A stretch of DNA of 64,000 bases, taken from assembly GCA_963969345.1 (NCBI GenBank), contig OZ017767.1:6042739-6106738 (forward strand). The letters run 5' to 3'. Each line of letters opens with the position of its first letter. Position 1 is the first letter of the stretch. Below are positions 1 to 10,286 of the stretch, one piece after another. This DNA is from Turbatrix aceti. Its lineage: Eukaryota; Nematoda; Chromadorea; Rhabditida; Panagrolaimidae. The translations under genes and the position numbers were made by a program. The notes beneath the pieces were generated by a model that did not search any database, was not told the origin of the DNA, and worked only from the letters and a program-made list of their open reading frames with translations.

Positions 1-232
1 GATTGACAACTGTTTTTTAGTCAAATGAGTGGCCAGCGGCAAATGCACGTATGCCGTGTTTCAACTTGGCCACAGAGGACTTTGTTGAAGCACGGCGGAA
101 ACCCGATACCTCATCGGGAAGCAAAACAATTATTTATTTTTAAATAATAAATATTTTTGTTTTTACGATTACCTAGAACCCCAGAGAATCTCAACTTGCG
201 ATCTGAGCCTCCAAAAAATTTTAAAAACTGAC

Positions 233-472
233 CTGCAAATCGCTGGCCAAAAAATGCCGCGCCCGTTCAAGCCTCTGCCGTTGTTCTTCTCGACTCTCCA
301 CAATGGAAGCCTCCTCGGCAGGCGCCTCGATGGCACAGAAGATGACAGAACCAACTATGCTGTAGATGATGAGAATAAATACACCCACAAGCTGCCGACA
401 CTTTTTGGTCTTCTCAACGACGAAACTGATGTTGTTCCAGAGCATCGCGAGACAACACCGAAGGCGATCGAG
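233..472 (-). CDS. Two-pore (TWK/K2P) potassium channel, single N-terminal exon, partial
   Basis: Exon of 80 codons, open at both ends, bounded by a TTTTTAG acceptor above 472 and a GTCAGT donor below 233, both phase 0. It encodes a basic stretch, then a hydrophobic segment (VGVFILIIYSIVGSVIFCAI) followed by EAPAEEASI and an Arg/Glu-rich helix. This is the layout of the first transmembrane segment and start of the extracellular cap of nematode TWK channels (hydrophobic helix, then GA.IF..IE.P.E). The two pore loops would lie off the left edge, so ion selectivity cannot be checked. A Met at 445 could be the start, but the frame is open back to the acceptor, so an upstream coding exon is possible; I did not find it. 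K2P channels carry background K+ currents at the plasma membrane. The family call is good; the subtype is not assignable. Confidence 0.7.
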
Positions 473-1134
473 CTAAAAATGCCGACAAGAGAGCATTTTT
501 TTGAAAAGCAGACCGCCGGCCGCGGAGGAGGATATCTCAGACATGTCTTCTTTTGCTTGCACCCCGTCAAGGTTCACGCGAACAGAACAGCTGTCGTGGA
601 GACCGAAAATCATTACTTACAAAAAAAGGTTGTCTTCGGGCCGACGAACGACGAACGACGAACAACGAAAAAGCGAAAGCAGACTCAAAGGACATCAGTT
701 ATTTTTTATTACTTACCATTGTTGTTGCAAGACTTGTCCGGTGTAATAACTTCGATCTTGAAAAATGTAAGTTTTGAAAAATGACACATACATGAAGTTC
801 GTAAATATTTTTATCTAAAGTATTTTATTTTATTTTTTGAATGTATTTAACCGTGTGCATCTGATGTAAGTTTTTATCGGGTTTTTAACTTTTTCTGAAA
901 CGATCTGGGATAAAAGAGGCTATAAAAATCATTGCCCAGTAACTGACAAGGCTAGAAAAACACATTGTTGTGAAGTTTTTGTGTGCAAACTCGTGTATAA
1001 ATTTTATTTTCATAAAGCTGCCATTTTGACCGACAAAAAACACTACATAAAGCTGAAATGAGGCTAGCGAATCTGACATTGTTAAAGCAAAATTATTTAA
1101 AAATCGGCGGTGTTCAGCGGGCACTAGAGGATCT
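473..1134. other. Intergenic or 5' region between the K2P exon and the homeobox gene
   Basis: No exon is supported on either strand. The stretch should hold the promoter and possibly upstream exons of the K2P gene (minus) and the 3' UTR of the homeobox gene (minus). A short minus-strand ATG reading frame (MSEISSSAAGGLLFKK, near 570) lies upstream of the K2P acceptor but does not join it in phase with an obvious donor. Confidence 0.4.
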
Positions 1135-2925
1135 TCAAGTCGTGTAGAGACCAGGATACTGTTGGTATTCGGTGCCGGAGAAGGCAAAGAACGGATTGTT
1201 GCACAGAAACTCGGATTTGTCACCGCGTGTGGCGGGTACGGCTTCGATGCCGACGCTGATGCCGTCCGAAACAATGCCCAACTTTGGCTTGCAGGTCGCC
1301 GCGTTGTCGGACGCGGTTTCATCGATATCGAAACGTCTGCCACTGTTCTCGACTTTCGCGAGCATGTCCCGCTCTTTTTCCTGCCGTTTGCACTTATAAC
1401 GGTGGTTCTGGAACCAGATCTTTACCTAAAAAAAAAGAAGACGACGTCAGTTATTTATATTAGTTAACAGTTCGGCCATCGGGAAAGGAAGGAAACCAGT
1501 CGTGGTGGTTGCGCGATTTTCTAACTGTAGCCAATCACAGGGCCCGTCTGATTGGCTCCCATCCGAGTCTTCAAACCAGTCAGCTGGCAAAAAAAAACAT
1601 AGAATCAATGCGTTCCTGCATACCCGGCGCAACAAATCAACAAATTCTCTGGGGTAAAAAATTGTTTGCTAGAGCAAAAAAAGTACCTGGGTGGGTTTGA
1701 GCCCGATGGCATGAGCCAGAGCCTCGCGCTCAGGTGCGTTGAGGTATTTCTTCTGCCGAAACTGCTTCTCGAGCTCGACCACCTGTTGCTGCGTGAACAG
1801 CACACGCCGCTTCCGTCGGTTGCCCTGACTGTCAAAAACGATACCGTAATTGAGAGGGACTCCGCCTAGGTTAACGGTGGTCGCGGATGGAAAGCCACGT
1901 GCTGCCACTGAAACGCAACCAACTCGTTTTTTTGGGGATGAAGACAAAGCCTGGCTTCTGGATCCGGTTCGGCGGCGATTAATCGTCGCGATCGTTCGTT
2001 GCCACGAAGAATCGGTAACAAGATTTTCATTTTCGCATCTTTTGTTCGCGCACAAAAGACTCCGTCTAATTTGGAGACTTCCAGGTAATTGACGGTGTCA
2101 ATTGGACACCTGTGTTCGCTCGCACCTTTACAAAAGAAAATACTGACTTGAATTATGAGATCTGGTGTTTCAACAAAAAGCAAAGTCAGAAAAGTGCATG
2201 AAACGATGAAACTCAAGTTGTTATAACAAAATTTGTGGTGAACGCATTTTCAAAAAAATTCTTGTTTCTTCTAAAGTTTTTTTTCCGAGGCAAAAACCTA
2301 CGCTGAAACCTCGGATCAACAGCAGCGGCGGCGGCAGCAGCGGCAGATGCCGTTGTTGAGTTCCACTGAGACCAATTGTAACTGAAATACAGACAAATGC
2401 GCGTGAATTCAGTCTTCTACGGCCTAAATTCAAACCAACTTTTGAAAATCAGCAGGATAAGCTCCTGCACCGGAGAGATAGTTATGTGCCCCTGCCGGAC
2501 TGCCCCCGCTGGCCCCAGCGACCTGGGGCGTCCAGGAAAAGCCAAAAGGTCCTGCGGCAGCGGAAGACGACGATGTCCCAGAAGACGGAGTCGACAGCCC
2601 GCTGGTCATCTGGAGAAAACACTTCTGGGCCGTAGCCAGGTCTGCAATCGAGTGTGTGAGTGGATCCTTGACGTGAGTGAAGGAGTAAAATGTGACAAAA
2701 AAGGCAAAAAGAAACGGTAGCTGTCGGGGAGAGAAGGCGGTGCTTACCGAATGCTGCGCGAGGTGCGAGCAGGTCCGCGACGAGGAATCGCGTAAACAGG
2801 TTTTGAGCAGCCGATGACGTCTTTGACGCGAGGCTGACGCCGGACGGAGCCGCATCGCCCGACGACTCCGGATTCGGCGAGCACGAATCCTCGCGGCTCG
2901 CAGATGGCGATGGAGACGACGGCAT
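1135..2925 (-). CDS. NK2-class homeobox transcription factor
   Basis: Four-exon model: 2925-2748, 2641-2471, 1907-1687 and 1425-1135, giving 286 residues with phases 1, 1 and 0 that agree at every junction. The homeodomain (about residues 147-206) starts [20 protein letters not shown] and is split after IGLKPTQ, where exon 4 opens with [14 protein letters not shown]. Tyr at homeodomain position 54 (QNHRYK) is the NK2-class signature, known to specify CAAG-type sites. Before it lie Ser/Pro-rich stretches and a FLVADLLAP segment near residue 50 that resembles an EH1/TN repressor motif. The junction of exons 2 and 3 uses a weak donor (GTGCAG), so that boundary is the least certain. The start is the first ATG in the frame, behind an AAATTCAG acceptor that may take a spliced leader. 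It acts as a nuclear DNA-binding regulator; which of the nematode NK2 genes (ceh-22, ceh-24 or ceh-27 type) it matches cannot be decided by eye. Confidence 0.88.
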
Positions 2926-5339
2926 GCCTGATAGTTTCAAAACTGAATTTTCTTCAAAAATGAAACTCTTGAAGCGAGTCCATCCGCGGACTCGAAAGAC
3001 TCCCGCCGATCTTGCAATTCAGTTTCTTCTCACTCCAAGTGATGCCGCTGCTGACACCCCATGTCGGAAGTGGACGCGCAAGAACAACAAAGCCATGCCA
3101 ATTGGCCGAGTCACTCGAGCGCACTGAATGGCAGCCTCAAGTGTCGTCGCAACCCCTCCTGTTGTTACCCCAGACCAATCAAATAGCTATTCAACCCCTT
3201 CTTCACCCAGTTTTGGTGGTTTCGACTTATTTTTAGGGTTAGCGTACTTCGTTTTCAGACTGTTTCCGATGAAGAGAGGCTTACATATTACGATTATCCC
3301 GGCCTTCAGCAACAGTCCGGGGGCCCCAAAAAAGAAAAAAATCACAGGTCCGCTACAGTAAATAAAATCACAGTAAAACAAAGAAGGCAAACAGAAAAGA
3401 CGACTTGTTAACCCAAACCCCATAAAATAGGAGTGTGCCTTCCGGTGGACCTATGGAGCTGCCCTTGTCGGTCGTCGCCGCCCTTCTCAACAATCACGGC
3501 TCTCATCGTCGTCATCAGTGCTCCCCGAACCCCGTCGCTACCGTGTCACCATTGCCTCATTACGCGGGTCGTCAGCTCAGTGACAATTGAATTTGTCCCA
3601 GAGCCACCGCGCGTTATCCAGACAATTTGCAGTAGGAGCCGAGGTTTTTCTTCCACTACCGACGACTTCAAAACGAAATTAAACGCCAATTGTCTTCAAC
3701 ACAAATTTCGACAAACTTGGGCGAGTTGAGACGAACTTGGCAGCATTCTTTTCCAAGCTAGGAGGGTCCTCGCAGAAGCAATGAGCCTTCCTCGATTTGC
3801 ATCGACGTTTCCGGACTCGTTTGGCTTTTCTTCGTGCTTAAAACAAGAGCACTGAAGGAATCTTGGGGTGTACTGTAGGAGATGGTAACTAGGTTTCCAT
3901 TCAGAGCTGTTGTTTGTTTTGCCAAAAAAGTTTTGCTCCAAAGACTTTTTCACATTTTTCAGCCAATCAAAACCCTGGTTGTATAAAATCAAAAAGCTGA
4001 AAACCTTAAAATTTGTAAAAAAAATGTCAGATTTTTTAAAATTTTGATGTTAAATGCAGTTATGATTGACATTGTCATCAGAATGAGTCATCGAAGGTGT
4101 CACGAGCTTTCCTCGTGCGACAGAAAAAACAAACTTGCACGTGCCGGTCACATTAAAAAAAAGAAATTTGATTATTATACCTGAGAAAACGTCATAAAAC
4201 AAAACAAACAGACCTTCTGTTATCCCCCTTCGATCACAACTTTCACTTTTTGTTTAGATATTTATTTTTTTGCGGGTTCCAAGATCGGTTTCGTATCAAA
4301 AGCGACTTGGCATCGTTAATCACGCACTTTCACTTCCACCGCGTGCAACGGATGCTATTAATAACCGTCGAACCAAGAGGAATGTTGACCTGCAGAGAGC
4401 TGCAGTTGCATAAACAGCAGCACCTAAGGCAAGGCAGGATCTAAAAGTTCAAATGACTCATCACAGACAAACAGACAAAAACTGAACACGGCCAATCACA
4501 TTTTCATCGATGAACCTTTTTTTGTGATCAACACTTACTTGAGTTTTTTTTTCTTTGAGAACGCTTCAGCGCGTAGTCGTCACTTCGCTGCTAATATTAT
4601 AGAGTCCGGTCTCATTTTGTCACCTCCCTCGCACCCCGCAACAAAATAACCCAATTACCGCGGGCGATTAAGCAAGTCTGTAAATGACGTGATACAGCTC
4701 CAAATTGCTTGTTATGGTTGTGGTTAATGTTGACGTCGTGTTCCGTGGGCTTGCACTTTACATAGACCCGTTTTTTTGAACGCGAACTTCACCTGTTCAC
4801 CTGTGCCTGTGTCTTGTTCAGAAAAAGTCGAGGCATGTTCTAAGAATAACTCATTTGACAGCAATCCAAGACAGCAATACAATTTTGTCTCGAATCAAAG
4901 AGAATTTTTGAAACTTTAATTTACAAAAAAAGCAACCAATGAAGCGTATCAATAGTCCAAAACAAGTCACAAAACACAAATTTTTGCAAAAGAAAAAAAG
5001 TTTTGTTATTGTTTTATCCGCGCTCCGTGCATCAATCGGATTCTCAAAACCAGCAGATCTCATAGCGTTCCCGCAGGTGCCAAATGCATGCCAGACCCCC
5101 GTAGTGCATCTGACGCACTAGGCGACGAGCTGTCGCTTTGGCCAGCCCCTGGGTAGTTAGTTGGTCAGCCCTCCCCTTCACTTTGCCGTGCACTGCTCCG
5201 CTCCTCGACGGGGGCACGTCTGTCGCATTGCATTACAGCTTTGGCCTCCTTTTTTTTCGGTGCTCGTATACCCGTTGTCTTCTGCCGGCACTACTGACCG
5301 AATCAAGTGCAGCTCTTCTCTCTTCCACAGTTGCTAACT
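2926..5339. other. Long intergenic region upstream of the homeobox gene
   Basis: About 2.4 kb without a supportable exon. It lies upstream of both the minus-strand homeobox gene and the plus-strand secreted-protein gene, so it is a shared, divergent regulatory interval. AT-rich tracts dominate 3900-4250; the last 200 bases end in a TCTTCCACAG acceptor next to the secreted-protein start. No repeat or RNA gene was recognised. Confidence 0.5.
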
Positions 5340-6449
5340 ATGCTCTCTAGAACCCAGATTTTTTTTGCCTTCCTGGTCGTAACGACAACTTACGGATTCT
5401 ATGTCATATCAACAGATGATGACTTTTCTACTGTAAGTTGTATCCATTTGGCTTCAAGGATATTTTTTTTTGTTTTTTCAGGATGAAGATCCCGAGCTCC
5501 CATTGGTCTTCCCCATTAACCACGGTTTTGTTCCCCAACTCGCCATTCCAGAACCTATTTCGGTTGTTGAAGACGATGATCTCGCGTATCTGGACCGCGT
5601 TGGCAAGCTGCAGCAGGCTATCAGGTCGAAGCGCGATGTCATCACACTCGCCGACGCCTACAGCCAAAACATCCGGCCCGCCGATCTCGAGGGGTAAGTT
5701 TGGTGTCTAGTTCTGACTTATTTAGTTAGCCTTCTTCTGTCAATATCGGTTAAGACAAAAACACTTCCGTCTTTGAGTTCGCCGAGTTCCTAATCCTGCC
5801 ATCATTAGAGGGCACAAAAAACGCTTTTGTTCTTTCAAAAAAGCCGATGATAAAAAAAATGTCGCCCAACGCTTCACGTTGCACTTTGCTGATTTCGGAT
5901 TTAATTACTTCAAGATAAAATTAAAAAATGGGCGAATTCCGTTTTTTTATAATGATTAATGCCCCGGGCTAATGGCTCCAAAAGCATCAGGCCTGCACAT
6001 AATGTTGCACAGCTTTGGCGAGAGTTGACGAGTGCTTATACCTTTCGGTGTAACATGCAACCAACAACTCGCAGCGGCACATAAAACGTTAGTAGCTTTC
6101 CGTCGCGCAAGACGCTAACTTAGTTTCCTTGATCGTAAGCCAGACTGCCTGCAGGACGGCAGCAAAAAAGGTAATTTTATTAGCAAACCGTGTCACGTCG
6201 TAGTCAAAAGGCAGGGAATTTGATGACATTTAGTTAATTTCGAAAATGTACACCCGCTGCTCTCGGATAACGCCTTCTTCTTTCTGCAAGCACACTCATT
6301 AAACAGAGTTCTTTTACAGGATCCGACTTGTCAGAGCTCCTATTTTAGCCATCGCTGACGAAGAAGACTACCCGCCGAGACCAAGAGTCATCAAGCGAGA
6401 CGGTAACCATTACACGAGGCATCCAGTCAAGTACATTGTCATCGAATGA
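5340..6449 (+). CDS. Small secreted protein with dibasic sites, possible peptide precursor
   Basis: Three exons, 5340-5432, 5482-5693 and 6320-6449, joined in phases 0 and 2, encode 144 residues. The N-terminus MLSRTQIFFAFLVVTTTYG is a typical signal peptide. The rest is acidic, with no cysteine and no domain I recognise, and holds two Lys-Arg pairs (in RSKRDV and in IKRDG) that would release a segment of about 50 residues and a C-terminal 16-mer beginning DGNHYTRHP. A splice acceptor (CTTCCACAG) sits eight bases before the ATG, as expected for a trans-spliced leader. Nothing shows that the dibasic sites are used. It could be a neuropeptide-like precursor or simply a nematode-specific secreted protein. 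The gene structure is well supported; the function is unknown. Confidence 0.75.
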
Positions 6450-6904
6450 ACTCAATTCACTCCACTCATACTGATAATGCACATTCGTTTCTGACCTTTA
6501 CTTACTTGCATACATACAACTTTTGGCCATACGGTAGAGTCCTATCGACTATCTAGTATTTATTTATTTTTGCTATACATACGTCGTGTACTGACATACA
6601 TTCGGCTGTTTTTCGTTTTGTTTCACGTTCTCATTTCGGCGAATGCAACCGTAATTAACGCTTCAAATGTCCACAAGAATTGTCAGATAAATTTATATAC
6701 AACACAAAAACTCGCTGTTGACCAGTATTGACCACTCAAGAGCCCTATTGTGAGTGCAAATAAGCAAATTCAATTACATCGCAAAATATTTACTTTATTT
6801 TTTAATTACGCGTTGCAACAGATGCTCGGGCTGGTAAAAATTGAGATTTACTTTTACAACTAACAAATATATTGTATGACAATTTCTACCACCGGCGTCA
6901 TTTA
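6450..6904. other. Convergent intergenic region
   Basis: AT-rich sequence between the 3' ends of the plus-strand secreted-protein gene and the minus-strand TSP1/mucin gene. It must hold both 3' UTRs. I see no further gene. Confidence 0.5.
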
Positions 6905-9900
6905 TCAATCCCATTTCATTGTATTTATCAGCGCAGACCGCTTTCGCTTTTTAGAGGTGCATGAGTACGTTGCCGTTGCTAAGTTTGTGCCATTCTGGAC
7001 ACATGTGGGGAAATTATTCGTTGACAATGGATAAAATCCACTGCAACAATTCTGACGAGGATATATACACACAGCCGGATTACATGACTGAGCCTGACAC
7101 GTGTCTCTGAAAGCACACAAAAACATTGTGCAACCGAAAATGAGCCTAACTCCTTACCCTGTACAAGTGCATGTGCCAGAACAGACTCTTGTTCTTCTTT
7201 GCGTCCCGCATGATCCGCAGGTATCGGTGCATGATGACCAGGCACCCCATGTACTCCAACCTCCAGAACATGTACTACCGGTGCTTGAACAATTCGTAAT
7301 GCCACCCCCAGTCGACGATACACAACTGTAAAAGTTACCGTACGACATAGGTGAAAAGCCGTTACAGCAGCTGGAACGCGGATAAAGGCACACTGCAGTG
7401 TTGCACGATTGGGATTGACAAGAGGTGCTAAACGATCACAAAAACAATTAAAACTATGTATTGACAACAAATTGAAATGTTTACCCTGCGCATGCACAGC
7501 CGGACGGGCATGTTCTGTTTCTAGTCTGAGTTCCGCATGATCCGCAGGTATCAGAGCACGAGGACCACGCACCCCAAGTGCTCCAGCCAGTGCACCCACT
7601 TTCGGCCGAACAGTCTAGCGTCGTATTAGCCGACGTATTAGTTGAAATACACTGATAGGAATTACCGTACGACGTAGCAGCAAAGCCAGTACAACAATCT
7701 GAACGGGGATACATGCAGACAGCCGTTCCACAAACTTGGCTTTCACAGGTGTTACTAAAATTCATGTTCAATACAAACTGCAAACTCTTCAAACAAACCT
7801 CGAACACGTAGCATTTCCATTTGCAGTATAATTTCTGGTTCTCGTCTGTCGTCCACACGATCCGCAAGTATCTGTACAAGTTGACCATTCGGACCAATCT
7901 TCATAGACACACTAAAAAAAAAATAATTGCATTATTCGTTCGACGCAACTATCGTAAGATCTTACCGCAGCAGTTGTTGTAGGTTCAACCGTGGTATGCG
8001 TAGTCGGCGCATGTGTCGTTTCAGCCTTCGTTGTTGCCGCCTTATAATCGTCGTTCTTCGTTGTTGTCGTGGTAGTAGTCGTAGTTGTAGGCGTCGTGGT
8101 AGTAGTGGTAGGCGTCGTCGTGGTAGTAGTAGGCGTTGTCGTAGTAGTGGTCGGCGTCGTAGTAGTTGTTGTCGTTGTTGGCGTCGTCGTAGTAGTCGTC
8201 GGCGTCGTTGTGGTGGTAGTGGTCGGCGTGGTAGTGGTCGTCGTTGTTGTTGGTACCGTCGTTGTCGTCGTCGTTGTCGGTGGCGTAGTTGTTGTCGGTG
8301 GCGTCGTTGTTGTTGGTAACGTCGTAGTAGTCGCCGGCGTTGTTGTGGTGGTAGTGGTCGGCGTTGTGGTAGTCGTCGTTGTTTCTGTGGTCGTCGTAGT
8401 AGGAGCCGTTGTCGTCGTCAAAGGAGTCGTAGTAGTAGACGGCGTCGTTGTGGTCGTAGTAGTCGACGTTGTTTCCGTCACAGTGGTAGGCGTTGTTGCT
8501 GAAGTGGTAGTTGTAGGCTCTGATGTTGTCGATTCTGTAGAGTGTGATGTAGTCGATTCCGTAGTGTGTGACGTAGTGGATTCCGTGGAGTGCGAAGTCG
8601 TCGACGGTCCAGAAGTCGTTGATTCCGTGGATTGTGAAGTCGTTGACGGCCCCGAAGTCGTAGATTCCGTAGAATGTGAAGTTGTCGACGGTCCAGAAGT
8701 CGTTGATTCCGTGGATTGTGAAGTCGTCGACGGTCCCGAGGTCGTTGATTCAGTAGAATGTGAAGTCGTTGATGGACCAGATGTCGTCGATTCCGTGGAT
8801 TGTGAAGTTGTCGACGGTCCAGAAGTCGTTGATTCCGTGGATTGTGAAGTCGTCGATGGTCCCGAAGTCGTAGATTCCGTAGAATGCGAAGTTGTAGACG
8901 GTCCCGTAGTGGTTGATTCTGTGCTTGCCGACGTTGTCGATGGCCCTGAGGTCGTTGATTCCGTGCTTGCTGAAGTTGTTGACGGTCCCGTTGTCGTCGA
9001 TTCTGTGCTTGCTGAAGTCGTCGACGGTCCGGTTGTTGTCGGTTCTGTGGTTCCCGCCGTTGTTGACGGTCCCGTTGTCGTCGGTTCTGTGGTTCCCGCC
9101 GTAGTTGACGGTCCGGTTGTTGTCGGTTCAGTGGTTCCGGCAGTAGTTGACGGTCCGGTTGTTGTTGGTTCTGTGGTTCCGGCAGTAGTTGACGGTCCGG
9201 TTGTTGTTGGTTCTGTGGTTCCGGCAGTAGTTGACGGTCCGGTTGTTGTCGGTTCAGTAATTTTTGTTGTAGTAGGCTCAGTAATTCCAGATGTTGTGGC
9301 TACTGTAGTTCCTGTACTGGTAGTAGTCGTCGTCTTCTCTGTTGTAGTTTCGACAGTAGTCGGGAGAGTAGTCGTCGTAGGTACTGTTGGGGTCGTTGTA
9401 GTTGTCGGTTCCGTAGTTGTAGTAGGTACAGTTGTAGTTGTCGTGGTGGTGGGTTCAGTAGTGGTCGTCGTTGTAGTGGGTTCAGTGGTGGTCGTCGGCG
9501 TAGTAGTTGTAGTAGGTTCCGTTGTTGTAGTAGGCTCCGTGGTTGTCGTAGTAGTCGTGGGTTCCGTTGTTGTGGTCGTCGTTTCAGTAGTAGTTGAACT
9601 TTCTGTCGTTGTCGACGTGTCCCCTAAATTTTAAACCCTGTTAATCTCAATAATGTATCAAAAACAACAACAAAACTTACAGCAATTGTAGTAATTCGAG
9701 TAAGCACCTCTGAAAAGTACATTCAAGTCTAGAAATTGAAGAAATTGACTTACGTGCAGCTGTATGATCCGGTACACCCAGTTGGGGTACCTTCGCAGGT
9801 TCTTGTTCGCATGTTGATGCCCATGATACTACAACCTGACCATCCCGACCAGTCGGACCAGGTACCGGCAGAATCACAAGTCTGTGCTTCCACAGGTTCG

Positions 9901-9971
9901 TATAAAAGTGATAGCAGAAAAGCGGCTATCGCGATCGCAACCCCGACCCTTATTCGGGTATCGGTAGTCAT
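6905..9971 (-). CDS. Secreted thrombospondin type 1 / mucin-like protein
   Basis: Seven exons: 9971-9754, 9709-9681, 9623-7966, 7911-7799, 7754-7485, 7427-7158 and 7106-6905. All six junctions keep frame, giving 919 residues. Order: signal peptide (residues 1-30, hydrophobic AIAIAAFLLSLL); a TSP1-like unit (WSDWSGWSGC); a 552-codon Thr/Ser/Pro/Glu-rich mucin domain encoded by one exon; a TSP1 repeat (WSEWSTCTDTCGSCG); then cassettes of a Cys-rich motif (VC.YPRS.CC.GF...YGN...C) followed by TSP1 (GWSTWGAWSSC.DTCGSCGTQ), ending in a third Cys-rich motif and a basic tail (SKKRKRS). The Cys-rich/TSP1 cassette is present twice as exons of identical length (270 nt). Product is presumably a heavily O-glycosylated extracellular matrix, cuticle-surface or lumen protein. 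There is no transmembrane segment or obvious GPI signal. No named ortholog can be given. Confidence 0.85.
7966..9623 (-). repeat. Tandem coding repeats of the mucin exon
   Basis: Minisatellite within the mucin exon. Going 5' to 3' on the minus strand: TTTTTEPTTTT-type units with runs of Thr; seven or so near-identical units of GPSTTAGTTEPTTTV type (42 nt, about 9040-9260); GPSTTSQSTESTTS and GPSTTSHSTESTTS units (about 60 nt, 8590-8950); and then long poly-Thr with single Pro (8050-8470). The exon length (1658 nt) keeps frame throughout. Near-identity between adjacent units suggests recent unequal exchange or slippage, so copy number is probably polymorphic. Confidence 0.85.
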
Positions 9972-10286
9972 CGCTGACAGTAGACGCCGCAGACACAATT
10001 ACACTTCAGAGCTTCGCTTCAAAGTGAGGGGTGTAAAGTGAAGCGATATAAAACAAAAATGGAGAAAAGTGATCCAACAACACGCGATTAAATAAATGTC
10101 AGCTTTGCGTAATCCGCAGATGCGCATCGCGCGTTGATAACGACGCGATTCAATAAAAAAAAGTTTCAGGTTGAAATTCACTCTGCAAATTGGATACCAA
10201 CAGTCTGTGTTCCCTTTTTTTTCTGTCCTGCCAAATCCAAAAATCCACGTCATTTCAAAAACAATCAAAATCTGACGCCCGCTCAT
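9972..10286. promoter_or_regulatory. Spacer upstream of the TSP1/mucin gene
   Basis: Separates the stop codon of the ankyrin gene from the start of the mucin gene on the same strand. On the minus strand a TTTTATATCGC box lies about 70 bases before the mucin ATG, and a CTACTGTCAG acceptor-like site sits two bases before it. The spacing would allow an operon, but the TATA-like box favours an own promoter. Confidence 0.3.

Noticed and set aside
8069..9634. 521-codon plus-strand frame rich in Val/Asp
   Set aside because: It is the reverse complement of Thr-rich codons; the minus strand has splice sites, signal peptide and TSP1 domains in phase.
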